NCBI GenBank assembly: GCA_963716005.1
Contig: OY970285.1
Span: forward strand, 1,550,001 to 1,614,000
Direction: 5' to 3'
Source of the DNA: CAVRUF01 sp963716005
Lineage (GTDB): Bacteria > Actinomycetota > Thermoleophilia > Gaiellales > Gaiellaceae
DNA: 64,000 bases
Translations under genes and position numbers: made by a program
Notes under the pieces: model-generated
Database searches by the model: none
What the model was told of the DNA's origin: nothing
What the model saw: only the letters and a program-made list of their open reading frames with translations
In this document: positions 16,722 through 26,455 of the stretch, in pieces
Position numbering within the stretch: the stretch's first letter is position 1
Layout of the letters: each line of letters opens with the position of its first letter

Positions 16722-17470
16722 CAGTCGAGGAGCGCGTCGAGGCCGCGGGTGAGCCCGACGCGGTCGCCGACCGAGCGCACGGCCAGGAGCGTTCCCGCGA
16801 CGTACGGCTCCGGGCTCTCCCCCGCGTCGTGACGGATCGAGAGCCGCTCGCCGGGCGCGGCGAAGACGATCTCCGTGGAGACGACGAAGCTCGGGAGCCG
16901 CACCGAGTGGATCTGCGAGCCGGCCACGGTCGCGCCCCGCGCCTCGGTCGGACCGACGAGCGAAGCGATCTCCCGGCCCAACTCGGGCTGCCGCAACTCC
17001 CCGAGCTGCTCGGCGAGCTCCCGCGCCGTGCCGCTGGGGACGTCCGGCTTCTTGGCGCTCGCGAAGTCGACGATCTCCCAAGCCCCGGCATGCCTCGCCG
17101 CCTCGCGCGAGATGCGCAGGAGTGTCGCCGCGAGGATCGAGAAGTTTCCGGCCGCGATCACGCCGACCTCCGCCTCGCGCGCGCGGGAATCGATCTCGGC
17201 GTAGTCGTCCGCCGTCAGACCGCTCGAGCCGACAACCACCGCGACCTTGCGCTCGAGCGCTGCGAGGACGTTCGCCTTCACCGCCTCCGCGTGTGTGTAG
17301 TCGACGACGACGTCCGTCTCGACGGCATCGAGAGCTTCCGCGACCGACGCGTGCGTACCGCCCGACCGCGAGACGCCCGCGACGAGCTCGAGATCGTCGG
17401 CCGCTTCGATCGCCGCCGCGACCGCGCTTCCCGTCCAGCCGGTGGATCCAGCAACGCAGACGCGAACCAT
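16721..17470 (-). CDS. DapB-family reductase lacking the catalytic His pair
   Basis: A 249-residue protein with the dihydrodipicolinate reductase fold: nucleotide motif VCVAGSTGWTGSAVAAAI, AAGNFSILAATLL and the substrate-binding KPDVPSGTA. In true DapB the segment before KxDAPSGTA reads E-x-H-H; here it is IVDFASAKKPDVPSGTA, so both histidines are missing. It could be a divergent DapB or a DapB-like imine or ketone reductase of another pathway. Coupling to a CoA-transferase rather than to dapA or other lysine genes favours caution. It is divergent from the PPOX gene, with 54 bp between. Confidence 0.75.
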   Translation of the reverse strand: MVRVCVAGSTGWTGSAVAAAIEAADDLELVAGVSRSGGTHASVAEALDAVETDVVVDYTHAEAVKANVLAALERKVAVVVGSSGLTADDYAEIDSRAREAEVGVIAAGNFSILAATLLRISREAARHAGAWEIVDFASAKKPDVPSGTARELAEQLGELRQPELGREIASLVGPTEARGATVAGSQIHSVRLPSFVVSTEIVFAAPGERLSIRHDAGESPEPYVAGTLLAVRSVGDRVGLTRGLDALLD

Positions 17471-17524
17471 CGCGGCAGGCTATTCGATGGGTAGCGTTGG
17501 CGGCGCAAGCGACCGGAGGAGCCC

Positions 17525-17926
17525 ATGGCCGAGCTGACCGAGAAATGCCGTGCGCTGATCGACGCGCCGAACTTCGCCTACCTCGCGACACTCGATCCCG
17601 ACGGCTCCCCGCAGGTCTCCCCGGTGTGGATCGACCGCGACGGCGACACGATCCGCGTGAACACGGCCACCGGGCGGACGAAGGACCGGAACATGCGCAA
17701 CGATCCGCGCGTGGCCATCTCGATTGCGGACCGGAACGACTCGTACGTGAAGAGCGACATTCGCGGCCGCGTGACCGGGATCGTCGAGGGCTGTTCCGAG
17801 CCGGACGACCACATCGACGCGCTCGCCCGCAAGTACACCGACGACGACTCGTACCAGGGCCACAAGCCGCACGAGTCGCGCGTCATCTTCCTGATCGAGC
17901 CGCTGCGCGTCGCCGACCGGGCGTGA
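17525..17926 (+). CDS. PPOX-class pyridoxamine-oxidase-fold protein
   Basis: A 133-residue split-barrel flavin or F420-binding protein. The typical start APNFAYLATLDPDGSPQVSPVW is followed by TGRTKDRNMRNDPRVAISI, the phosphate-binding region of PPOX-class F420-dependent oxidoreductases. Members reduce or oxidise small substrates using F420 or FMN, or bind biliverdin or haem; the cofactor is unknown here. The stop overlaps the GTG start of the ornithine-cyclodeaminase-like gene (GTGA), so the pair is probably an operon. Confidence 0.85.
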   Translation: MAELTEKCRALIDAPNFAYLATLDPDGSPQVSPVWIDRDGDTIRVNTATGRTKDRNMRNDPRVAISIADRNDSYVKSDIRGRVTGIVEGCSEPDDHIDALARKYTDDDSYQGHKPHESRVIFLIEPLRVADRA

Positions 17927-18849
17927 AGCCTCTCCTCTACCTCTCGCGCGCGGAGGTGTCGGCGCTACTGCCGCCGGCGACCGAGCAGCTCGATCTCGTC
18001 GAGGAGACATACCGCGCGGTCGCCGCCGGGCGCGTGGAACTGCCTCCCAAGCCGGGCGTGCACCCGCGGCCGGACGCGTTCATCCACGCCATGCCGGCGT
18101 ACCTAGAGGACGCCGACGTGGCCGCGCTCAAGTGGGTGTCCGGCTACCCGGAGAACCCCGCGCGCGGGCTCCCGTACATCTCGGGGCTGATCGTGCTGAA
18201 CGACGCCGACACGGGCCTGCCGACGGCGATCATGGACGGCGCCGAGATCACCGCCGCGCGGACGGCGGCGGCGAGCGGCGTCTGTGTGCGCCGCTGGGCG
18301 CCTCAGGGCTGGACGACCGCGGCGATCGTCGGCTGCGGCGAGCAGGGTCGCTTCCACGCGGCGCTCCTGCGCGAGTTGAACCCCGGCGTGCGGATCCGCG
18401 CGTACGACCCGCATCCCGAGCGGATCGCTTCGCTCGGCGACGTCGAGGCGACCGGGTCGCCCGCCGAGGCCGCGGAAGGCGCGCAGGTCGTGGTCACGGC
18501 GGCGCCGATCGTGAACGACCCGAAGCCGCAGATCGGCCTCAGCGCGCTCGGCGAGGAGTGGCTCGTCCTCCCCATCGACTTCGACGCGATGATCGAGCGC
18601 GAGGTGATCGAGGCCGCGACGCTCGTGGCCGCCGACGACGTCGCGCAGTTCGAGTACTACCGCGAGCAGGGTCACTTCACGGACTGGCCGAGCCCCTCCG
18701 CGCCGGTCGGTGCCGCGCTCCTCCGCCGCGACCTTCCGCCGAAGGTCGCCTGCGTGAACCTCGGGATCGGCGCGCTCGACGCGGCCTTCGCGGCTCGCGT
18801 GCTCGATGCGGCCCGCGCCGAGGGCGCCGGGCTAGAGCTCCCGCGCTAG
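17923..18849 (+). CDS. Ornithine cyclodeaminase / mu-crystallin family enzyme
   Basis: A 308-residue NAD(P)-dependent enzyme. The conserved substrate lysine lies in AALKWVSGYPENPARGLPYISG, the dinucleotide motif is AIVGCGEQGRFHAALL, and the aspartate region is PIDFDAMI. Relatives include ornithine cyclodeaminase, alanine dehydrogenase, ketimine reductase and tauropine-type enzymes; the reaction cannot be fixed. The GTG start at 17923 overlaps the preceding stop. The 3' end overlaps the convergent HAD hydrolase gene by 18 bp. Confidence 0.85.
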   Translation: MKPLLYLSRAEVSALLPPATEQLDLVEETYRAVAAGRVELPPKPGVHPRPDAFIHAMPAYLEDADVAALKWVSGYPENPARGLPYISGLIVLNDADTGLPTAIMDGAEITAARTAAASGVCVRRWAPQGWTTAAIVGCGEQGRFHAALLRELNPGVRIRAYDPHPERIASLGDVEATGSPAEAAEGAQVVVTAAPIVNDPKPQIGLSALGEEWLVLPIDFDAMIEREVIEAATLVAADDVAQFEYYREQGHFTDWPSPSAPVGAALLRRDLPPKVACVNLGIGALDAAFAARVLDAARAEGAGLELPR

Positions 18850-19456
18850 CAGCGCGACATCGATCCGCTCGACGATCTCGTCCGCGGCCGCGAGCCGTTC
18901 CGGCGCAACCGTCCCGAGCAGCGCGATGCAGCGGGTGCCGGCCGCTTTCGCCGCGAGCACGCCCGCCTCGCTGTCCTCGAAGACGAGCGCCTCGGCAGGG
19001 TTCACGCCCAGGCGTTCGAGCGAGAGCAGGTAGCCCTCGGGATCCGGCTTGCCCGCGCTGCACGTCCTCGGCGGCGACGATCGTGGACACCGCGTCGCGG
19101 AGCCCGGCGGCGCCGAGCACGAGCTCGATCTCCTCGCGCGCCGCGCCCGAGACGACCGCGACCGGAACGCGCTCGGCCGCGAAGCGCACGACGTCGCGCA
19201 TCTCCGAACCCACGGTCGAGCCGTCGGCCACCCGCTCGCGATAGCGCCGCACCCGCTCGGCCATCAGCGTGTCGACGTCGCCGTCCAGCCAGCGTTCGGC
19301 GATCTCCGGATCGGAGTGGCCGGCGAGCTGCCCGAAGTACTCCTCGCTCGAGAGCGGACGCCCGTGCTCGGCCGCGATCTCCCGCCAGACCTCGCACAGG
19401 ATCGGCTCGTCGTCCGAGAGCGTGCCGTTGAAGTCGAAGACGACCGCGCGGATCAA
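18832..19456 (-). CDS. HAD-family phosphatase (frameshifted)
   Basis: HAD-superfamily hydrolase of the beta-phosphoglucomutase/phosphoglycolate phosphatase type, about 207 residues. Motif I is VVFDFNGTLSDDEP (the usual second Asp is Asn here), the cap domain follows, motif II is VAVVSGA, and motif III/IV is KPDPEGYLL...ALVFEDSEAGVLAA. An extra G near 19051-19056 (CGCGGGCAAG) breaks the frame just before KPDPEG; removing it restores the family sequence to the TAG at 18832. The TTG start at 19456 overlaps the Nudix stop as TTGA. The Asp-to-Asn change (DFNGTL for DxDGTL) would remove the general acid/base Asp and may mark a non-phosphatase or altered enzyme. Confidence 0.78.
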
Positions 19457-19863
19457 GCCGACGCCTGCCACACGGCGAAGGCGGCGATCGAGACGGCGTC
19501 CGACAGCTCGTCGAGCGCATGCTCGGCCGGGACGAGCCGCACTTCGATGTCCTCGTCGTCGTCCGGGGCGAGCGGCTCGGGCGCCGGCTCCACGCCGCCG
19601 GCCTCGAAGACGTGGACGTACTCGGTCGAGTACGCGGGCACCGCCCAGAAGCCGCCGGCCTCGCGCCAGTCCGCCGCGACGAGTGCGCACTCCTCGGCCA
19701 GCTCGCGCACGGCGGCCTCGAACGGCGTCTCGCCGGGCTCGAGCTTTCCCGACGGGAGCTCGACCGTCCGCTCCGGTGAGCCCGGGCGCATCTGCAAGAC
19801 CGTGACGAGCGCTCCGTCTCGGAAGGCCACGATCGCGACGGACTCGGGGTGCTCGACGAGCAT
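19453..19863 (-). CDS. Nudix hydrolase, ADP-ribose pyrophosphatase-like
   Basis: A 136-residue Nudix protein with an intact box, GKLEPGETPFEAAVRELAEEC (GX5EX7REUXEEXGU pattern with C at the end). The N-terminal strand VAIVAFRDGALVTVLQMRPG and the following GGFWAVPAYSTEYVHVFEA resemble ADP-ribose or nucleotide-sugar pyrophosphatases. It probably hydrolyses a nucleoside diphosphate derivative to limit toxic or signalling metabolites. It is translationally coupled to the HAD gene (TTGA) and divergent from the kinase gene, with 23 bp between starts. Confidence 0.87.
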   Translation of the reverse strand: MLVEHPESVAIVAFRDGALVTVLQMRPGSPERTVELPSGKLEPGETPFEAAVRELAEECALVAADWREAGGFWAVPAYSTEYVHVFEAGGVEPAPEPLAPDDDEDIEVRLVPAEHALDELSDAVSIAAFAVWQASA

Positions 19864-19886
19864 GAGCCGCAGTCTAAGATCGCGCG

Positions 19887-20760
19887 ATGGAGCTGACCGA
19901 GATCCTCAACGAGCTGTGGCCGGGTCAGGAGGTGACCGTCGAGGAGCTCGGCGGCGGCATCACGAACCGCAACTTCCTCCTCTCCGTGGACGGCCAGAAC
20001 GTCGTCTTGCGGCTGGGCGGGAACGACACCCACCTGCTCGGCATCGACCGGGAGTGCGAGTACAAGGCGTCGGTCGTGGCCGCCGAGGCCGGGGTCGGGC
20101 CCGAGGTGATCCGGTTCGTCGAGCCACAGGGGTGGCTTGTGACGCGGTTCCTCGAGGGACGGCCCGTCTCGTCCGAGGATCTCCGCCAGCCCGATCATCT
20201 GCGCGCGGCCGCGCGGGCGCTGAAGCTCATCCACGAGGGCCCCGAGGTGCCGGGCCACTTCAACTCGTTCCGCGTCGTCGAGACGTACCGGGACACCGCC
20301 GCAGAGCGCGGCGTCACCATTCCGGCGGCGTTCGAGACCGCGCACGCGACCGCCGTCGAGATCGAGCGCGCCCGCGGCGAGCAGCCGTTGACGCCCTGCC
20401 ACAACGACCTGCTGAGCGCGAACTTCATCGCGACGCCCGACGGGCTTCGCATCGTCGACTGGGAGTACGCGGGCATGGGCGACCGCTTCTTCGACCTCGC
20501 GAACTTCGCCGTCGAACCAGGGCTTCGGGCCCGACGAGAAGGTGATGCTCCTCGAGGCGACCTTCGGAGAGGTGCGCGACGCCGACCTGGACGCGCTCGA
20601 GCTCATGACCTTCATGTCGGACTTCCGCGAGGCGATGTGGGGCGTCGTCCAGCAGGCGATCTCCGAGCTCGACTTCGACTTCGTCGCCTACGCGGACGAG
20701 CACTTCCAGCGGCTGGAGCGCACCGCGGCGTCGGACTCGTTCCGGCAGGCGCTGGCGTGA
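19887..20760 (+). CDS. Choline/aminoglycoside kinase-like phosphotransferase (frameshifted)
   Basis: About 290 residues of the APH/choline kinase fold. The N-lobe has the glycine-rich GGGITNRNFLLSVDG and lysine/arginine strand VVLRLGGND. The catalytic loop is PCHNDLLSANFI (HxDxxxxN) and the metal loop IVDWEYAGMGDRFFDLANF. An extra G near 20514 (GTC-G-AAC) breaks the frame; removing it gives a continuous reading through GFGPDEKVMLLEATF to the stop at 20760. The sequence is closest to LicA-type choline kinases. The GTGA overlap with the dimethylglycine-dehydrogenase-like gene suggests a role in choline, ethanolamine or methylated-amine use. Confidence 0.8.
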
Positions 20761-23165
20761 AATCGAAGGCCCGCGCGGTCGTCGTCGGCGGCGGCGTCGG
20801 CGGCGCCTCGATCCTCTACTGGCTCGCGCGGCTCGGCTGGGACGACGTCGTCCTCTGCGAACGCGCCGACCTGACGAGCGGCTCGACCTTCCACTCGGCC
20901 GGCCTCGTCGGACAGCTGCGCGGGTCCCTGGCGCTCACGAGAATGATGATGAACTCGGTCGACCTCTACCGGACGCTGGGCGAGGAGGTCGAGCTCGAGA
21001 CCGGCTGGAACGAGGTCGGCTCGCTGCGGCTCGCGTCCTCCGAGGAGCGGATGGAGGAGCTCGCGCGCCAGGCCGGCTGGGCGAAGACCTTCGGGCTGCC
21101 GCTCGAGCTCGTCTCCGCCGAGCGCGCGCAGGAGATGTTCCCGCCGATGACGACCGACGGCGTGCTCGGCGCGGCCTACCTCCCCACCGACGGCTACATC
21201 GACCCTAGCCAGCTCACGTTCGCGCTCGCGGAGGGCGCCCGCCGCCGCGGCGCGGAGATCTACACCAACACGCGCGTGACCGCGATCGGGGTCGAGCGCG
21301 GCCGCGTCACCGGCGTCGAGACGGACAAGGGCTCGATCGAGACCGAGATCGTGATCAACGCCGGCGGCATGTTCGCGCGGCGAGATCGGCGCGCTCGCCG
21401 GAGTCGAGGTGCCGGTCGATCCCGATGGCGCACGAGTACCTCGTCACGCGGCCGCTGGACGTGCCGCACGACGTCCCGACGATGCGCGACCCAAGCCTTC
21501 TCGTCTACTTCCGCGGCGAGTCCGGCGGGCTCGTCATGGGCGGCTACGAGCGCGACCCGGCGCCGTGGTCGCTCGACGGGATCCCGGCCGACTTCAACGG
21601 GAAGCTCCTCCCCGAGGACTGGGAGCGCTTCGAGGAGCTCATGACGAACGCGATCGTCCGCGTGCCCGCGCTCGAGAACGCCGAGGTCGTGAAGCTCATC
21701 AACGGGCCCGAGGCGTTCACGCCGGACGGCGAGTTCATCCTCGGCGAGTCGGACGTGCGCGGCTTCTGGGTCGCAGCCGGGTTCTGCGCGCACGGTCTCG
21801 CGGGCGCCGGCGGCATGGGGCAGCTCATGGCCGAGTGGATCGTCGACGGCCAGCCGGGGCTCGACACGTGGGAGATGGACTCGCGCCGCTTCGGGCCGCA
21901 CTACCGCAGCCGCGAGTACACGCTCGCGCGCACGGTCGAGGGCTACGCGACCTACTACGACGTCAAGTACCCGGGCCAGGAGCGTCTCGCCGGACGCCCG
22001 CTGCGGGTCTCCCCCGCCTACGAGCGGCTCGCCGAGCTGGGCGCCTCCTTCGGGGAGAAGTCGGGCTGGGAGCGCGCGAACTGGTTCGAGTCGAACGCGG
22101 CCGCCGGGGACGAGTCGCTCCGCCCCCGCGGCTGGGCCGGGAAGATCTGGTCGCCCGCGATCGGCGCCGAGCATCGCGCCTGCCGCGAGGCCGCAGCGCT
22201 CTTCGACGAGACCTCGTTCGCGAAGCTCGACGTCACGGGCGCCGGCGCGGCGGAGTTCCTCGAGGGCCTCTGCGCGAACCGCGTCGCCCGCGACGTCGGC
22301 CAGGTCACGTACACGCAGATGCTCAATCCCAAGGGCGGAATCGAGTGCGACTTCACCGTCACCCGGTTGGCGGAGGAGCGCTTCCGGATCGTCACCGGCA
22401 CGGCGTTCGGGCGGCACGACCTGGCGTGGATCCGTTCGCACCTCCCCGACGACGGCGCCGTGCAGCTCGAGGACGTGACCTCGCGCTTCGCGTGCTTCGG
22501 CCTGTGGGGTCCCCGCGCGCGCGAGATCCTCCAGCCGCTCACCGACGCGGATCTCTCGCTTCCCGTACATGCGCGCGCGAGAGATCGTCGTCGGCCCCGT
22601 CCCGTGCCTGGCCGTGCGCGTCACCTACGTCGGCGAGCTCGGCTGGGAGCTCTACTGCCCCGCCGAGTTCGGGCGGCGCCTGTGGGACCGCCTCTGGGAA
22701 GCGGGCTCGGAACACGGCCTCGTCGCAGGCGGCTACAAGGCGATCGACTCGCTGCGCCTCGAGAAGGGCTACCGCGTCTGGGGCGCCGACATCTCGCCCG
22801 AGGACACGCCCTACGAGGCGGGGCTCGGCTTCGCGGTCAAGCTGGACAAGGGTGACTTCGTCGGGCGCGAGGCACTCGCCGCCGCGCCCGAGCCCGAGCG
22901 GCTGCTGGTCTGCATCGCCCTCTCCGATCCCCGGTCGGTCGCGCTCGGCTCCGAGCCGGTGCGGATCGACGGCGAGATCGCGGGCCGGGTGACCAGCGGC
23001 GGCTACGGCTACACGGTCGAGCGCTCGATCGCCTACGCCTACGTTCCGGCCGAGGCGGCGACGCCCGGCCGCGCCGTCGAGATCGAGATCTTCGGCGAGT
23101 GGATCGCGGGCGAGGTCGCCGAGGAGCCGCTCTTCGATCCGAGCGGCGAGCGGATCCGGGTGTAG
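20757..23165 (+). CDS. Dimethylglycine/sarcosine dehydrogenase-like flavoprotein (frameshifted)
   Basis: About 800 residues. The N-terminal FAD domain has VVVGGGVGGASILYWLARLG and STFHSAG, where the His matches the covalent flavin site of dimethylglycine dehydrogenases. A central FAO-type domain follows, then a C-terminal GcvT/aminomethyltransferase-like folate domain (VGELGWELY, GYKAIDSLRLEKGYRVWG, RVTSGGYGYTVERSIAYAYV). The enzyme class oxidatively demethylates N-methyl amino acids and passes formaldehyde to tetrahydrofolate. Extra bases near 21379, 21418 and 22565 break the frame; each removal restores conserved sequence (for example FAREIGALAG and FPYMRAREIVVG). The GTG start overlaps the kinase stop. 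The true substrate (dimethylglycine, sarcosine or another secondary amine) is open. Confidence 0.82.
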
Positions 23166-23166
23166 C

Positions 23167-23580
23167 GTGGCGCCCCCGTGGCTCGTCAACCTCGAGGAGG
23201 GACTGGCCGCCGAAACCGGATCGGAGACCGACCGCCTCGCCACGGCGCTCATCGTGCTCGCCTCGGTCGCGGGGGCGAACATCGAGATCGACGAGGCCGA
23301 ACGGCGAGGCGCGACGCGGCGCGCGCTCCTGCGGCTCGCGGCCGGGGGGGATCCTTCCCGCGGGCTCGACCTGAACGGCCCGGCGGTCGCCGAGTTGGCC
23401 GACGAGCTCCGCGAGATCGACCGCCAGATCTCGCTCGAGAACGGCTTCCGCGAGCTGGCCGCGCAGTCGAAAGGCCTGCCGCACGTGAGCGAGGCGCTGC
23501 ACGGACTCATGCACGCTCCCGACATCGCCTGGCGCGCGTACGCCTGCGGGCTCCTCGCCGAAGATCTGGGCGAGGAGTAG
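23167..23580 (+). CDS. Hypothetical acidic helical protein
   Basis: A 137-residue protein starting at GTG 23167, one base after the flavoprotein stop and so probably in its operon. It is Ala/Leu/Glu-rich and mostly helical, with no signal peptide, membrane segment or cysteine cluster. The segment ALIVLASVAGANIEIDEAERRGATRRALLRLAAGG recalls small tellurite-resistance/TerB-like helical domains, but the match is too weak to name. Function unknown. Confidence 0.65.
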   Translation: MAPPWLVNLEEGLAAETGSETDRLATALIVLASVAGANIEIDEAERRGATRRALLRLAAGGDPSRGLDLNGPAVAELADELREIDRQISLENGFRELAAQSKGLPHVSEALHGLMHAPDIAWRAYACGLLAEDLGEE

Positions 23581-23625
23581 GCTGAGATCGGTGCGCCGGG
23601 AAGTCTGGTCGGCAACGGACCGCCC

Positions 23626-24840
23626 ATGAGCGCATACACCGACTTCTTCCCGGATCTCTTCGCCTTCGCGGCGCTCGTCGTCGTCGCGGTGGCCGTGGCG
23701 CCGCTCGCCGACCGGATCGGGCTGCCCGCGCCCGCCGCGTTCCTCGCGGTCGGCATCGCCGCGGCCGCGACCGGCGTGTTCCCCGGAGAGGACCTGAGCG
23801 CACTGCAGCTCCAGCAGGTCGGGACGCTCGCGCTCTACGCGATCCTTTTCCAGGGCGGGCTCCAGACGGGCTTCAGGGCGTGGCGGCGCTCGGCGCAGCC
23901 GATCCTCCTGCTCGGCCTGCCCGGAACGGCCTTGACCGCCGGCGGGCTCGCGCTCATCGGCCACTACGTGCTCGGACTCGAGTGGGCGCTCGCGTGCCTC
24001 GTCGCGATCGCGCTCAGCCCGACCGACCCCGCCGCGGTCTACTCGGTGCTGCGCGGCAAGGGGAAAACGCGCGCGCGCACGATCCTCGAGGGCGAGTCGG
24101 GCTTCAACGACCCGGTGGGGATCTCGCTCATGGTCGCGGCGGTCGCCTACCTCGGGCCGGAGAGCTCGAGCGTCGGCGACGCGTTCGTGCGGTTCGCCAA
24201 GGAGCTGGGGATCGGCGCGGCGGCCGGGATCGCCGCCGGCCTCGTGCTGATCCGCGTGCTGCGGGCGACGCCGCAGATCGCGGACGGCCTCCAGAGCGTC
24301 GGCCTCGTCGCCGCGGCCGTGCTCGTGGGCGCCGGAACCGCGTCGATCCACGGCAGCGGGTTCCTCGCCGTCTACATCGCGGGGCTGCTCGTCGCGGACA
24401 CGTGGAAGGTGCAGGACGGCAGCTATCACATCGCCGCGAACACGGCTTCCGCGGTCGCCGAGCCGGTCATCTTCGGGCTCCTCGGCGCGGCGTTCGCGGC
24501 GCAGGTCGGCTGGAACGAGCTCGCCTACGGGATCGTGCTCACCGTGGCGACCGTCTTCGTCGTCCGTCCGCTCGTCGCCGCCGTGGGGACGCTCGGCAGC
24601 GGGCTCTCACGAGGCGAGCGTGCGCTCGTCTCCTGGGGCGGCCTGAAGGGAGCTGTGCCGTTGCTCCTCGCGGCCTTCCCGGCGCTCGAACACCTCGAGG
24701 GAGCGGCGCGAGTGGAGGGAACGGTGCTCGTCGCCACCGCGGCGTCGATCCTGCTCCAGGGCGCGACGCTCGGCGCGGTCGCGCACCGCACGGTGGGCGC
24801 CCGAGCCGAAGCCCGAGCGCCCACCCGCGATTCCGACTAG
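23626..24840 (+). CDS. CPA1-type cation/proton antiporter
   Basis: A 404-residue membrane protein with about 11-12 hydrophobic helices. The Na+/H+ exchanger ion-binding sequences are ALSPTDPAAVYSVLRGKGKTRARTILEGESGFNDPVG, with the ND motif in GFNDPVGI. Usual NhaP length without the long cytosolic C-terminal domain. It exchanges Na+ or K+ for protons at the cytoplasmic membrane. Its 3' end overlaps the convergent permease gene by 4 bp. Its position inside an amine-catabolism region may be coincidental or may help with pH stress from ammonia release. Confidence 0.88.
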   Translation: MSAYTDFFPDLFAFAALVVVAVAVAPLADRIGLPAPAAFLAVGIAAAATGVFPGEDLSALQLQQVGTLALYAILFQGGLQTGFRAWRRSAQPILLLGLPGTALTAGGLALIGHYVLGLEWALACLVAIALSPTDPAAVYSVLRGKGKTRARTILEGESGFNDPVGISLMVAAVAYLGPESSSVGDAFVRFAKELGIGAAAGIAAGLVLIRVLRATPQIADGLQSVGLVAAAVLVGAGTASIHGSGFLAVYIAGLLVADTWKVQDGSYHIAANTASAVAEPVIFGLLGAAFAAQVGWNELAYGIVLTVATVFVVRPLVAAVGTLGSGLSRGERALVSWGGLKGAVPLLLAAFPALEHLEGAARVEGTVLVATAASILLQGATLGAVAHRTVGARAEARAPTRDSD

Positions 24841-26429
24841 GAGCCGGGGACGGTGCCGCCGGACTCGTAGATGCGCTCGATCCGCTCGAGCTCTTCCTCG
24901 GAGCCCTGCCGGACCGGACCCTTGAACCACCTGTGCGCCGAGATGACCCACCAGCCGCCGAAGAGCAGCAGCGCTCCTCCGACGAGGATCGGCGCGTAGT
25001 TCAGCGCCTCCCAGCTGAAGGAGTCGTCCCACGGGACGCTCGACTTGTACGGCGGGAGCATGAAGAGGATGACGATGAACCCGACCCAGAGGATCGCGAT
25101 CAGGTCGATCCACTTGTAGTGCTTCCCGAGCGTCCACGCGCCGGGCTCGAACTTGTCGCCCATCCGGAACCGGAGGATCACCGGGAGGATGAACGCGACG
25201 TACAGCCCGATGACCGCGATGCCGGTTCCGACCAGGTAGCCGACCAGGTAGTTCCAGTACGCCGGCACCATGATCAGCGCCGAGAGCACGACGATCGCGA
25301 GCACGGAGAACTGAGGGACGCGGTTCTTTCCGACCTTGCTCCACATCTGATGGCCGGGCACCGCGCGGTCGCGCGAGAAGGCAAAGAGCATGCGCGAGGC
25401 CGAGGTCACGGACGCGGTCACGCAGAAGAACTGCGCGACGACGCAGATGAAGAGCAGGAACTCTGCCCAGGTCTGGTTCATCGACTCCTGCCAGCTCCAT
25501 GGGACGAGGAACCCGATGTTGTCGATCGCGCCCTGCGTGCTCGGGATCGCCAAAGTGACCGCGACCAGCAGCACGAAGCCGAAGATCACGGAGACGACGA
25601 CCGACATGTACATCCCGACCGCGGCCGAGCGCGATGCGGTCCGGGTCTCCTCCGCCATGTGCGCCGAGGCGTCGAACCCGGTGATCGTGTACTGCGCCAT
25701 GAGCAGGCCGGTGAGGAAGACGTAGATGAACACGAAGCCGGTTGTCTTGCCGTCCCCGAAGCCCGACGCATTAACGGTCTCCGTGAAGACGTACGAGAAG
25801 GACTGATGGTTGTCGGGGACGATCAGAAGGATCGCCACGATCACGACCACGCCGACCATGTGCCAGTACGCCGAGATCGTGTTGAGGAGCGCGGTCACGC
25901 TGACCCGCAGCAGGTTCAGGGCTGCGGCCGCCGCGAGGAAGATGACGTAGAGGAGGTAGATGTACTCCTTCTCGTTCGGGTAGTCGAACCAGAAGTTGAA
26001 GAGCGCCGTCCCGAACGTGGCGAGGCCGTACCCGATGGCCGCGGTGACGGCGATCTGCCCGATCAGGTTGAACCAGCCGGTGAACCATCCCCAGGCCGGG
26101 CTACCGAGCTTCGACGACCAGTAGTAGAGACCGCCGGCCGTCGGGAACGCGGAGGCGATCTCCGCCATTGCGAGCGCGACGATCGTGCTCATGAGGCCGA
26201 CGAGGAGCCAGCCCCAGCTCACGGCGATCGGGCCGCCTTGCCCGAACGCGATGTAGTAGGAGGTCAGACACCCCGCGAGGATCGAGATGATCGTGAACGA
26301 GATCGCGAAGTTCTGGAACCCGCCCATCGCGCGGAAGAGCTCCTGCGCGTAGCCGAGTCGGTGCAGAGTCTTTTCGTCGTCGAGATAGTCCGGTGCCGGG
26401 CCCGGCGCACCTGGATCTGCCGCGGTCAT
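24837..26429 (-). CDS. APC-family amino acid/amine permease
   Basis: A 530-residue transporter with 12 predicted membrane helices. The N-terminal LGYAQELFRAMGGFQNFAISFTIISILAG and PTAGGLYYWSSKLG, and the central GFDASAHMAEETRTASRSAAVG, are typical of the amino acid transporter (ACT/GABA-permease, Bat1/HNM1-like) branch. Likely substrates are amino acids, GABA, choline or polyamines. It is divergent from the gamma-glutamyl ligase gene, with a palindrome (26456-26469) between them, so the two are probably co-regulated and the permease may bring in the amine used by that pathway. Confidence 0.88.
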   Translation of the reverse strand: MTAADPGAPGPAPDYLDDEKTLHRLGYAQELFRAMGGFQNFAISFTIISILAGCLTSYYIAFGQGGPIAVSWGWLLVGLMSTIVALAMAEIASAFPTAGGLYYWSSKLGSPAWGWFTGWFNLIGQIAVTAAIGYGLATFGTALFNFWFDYPNEKEYIYLLYVIFLAAAAALNLLRVSVTALLNTISAYWHMVGVVVIVAILLIVPDNHQSFSYVFTETVNASGFGDGKTTGFVFIYVFLTGLLMAQYTITGFDASAHMAEETRTASRSAAVGMYMSVVVSVIFGFVLLVAVTLAIPSTQGAIDNIGFLVPWSWQESMNQTWAEFLLFICVVAQFFCVTASVTSASRMLFAFSRDRAVPGHQMWSKVGKNRVPQFSVLAIVVLSALIMVPAYWNYLVGYLVGTGIAVIGLYVAFILPVILRFRMGDKFEPGAWTLGKHYKWIDLIAILWVGFIVILFMLPPYKSSVPWDDSFSWEALNYAPILVGGALLLFGGWWVISAHRWFKGPVRQGSEEELERIERIYESGGTVPGS

Positions 26430-26455
26430 GCGTGACTCCTTCCGCTCAATGGGTG

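Noticed and set aside
23880..26435. 851-codon plus-strand open frame across the antiporter and permease genes
   Set aside because: It is made of out-of-frame antiporter sequence followed by antisense permease sequence, with very high Arg/Asp/Glu/His content and no domain.
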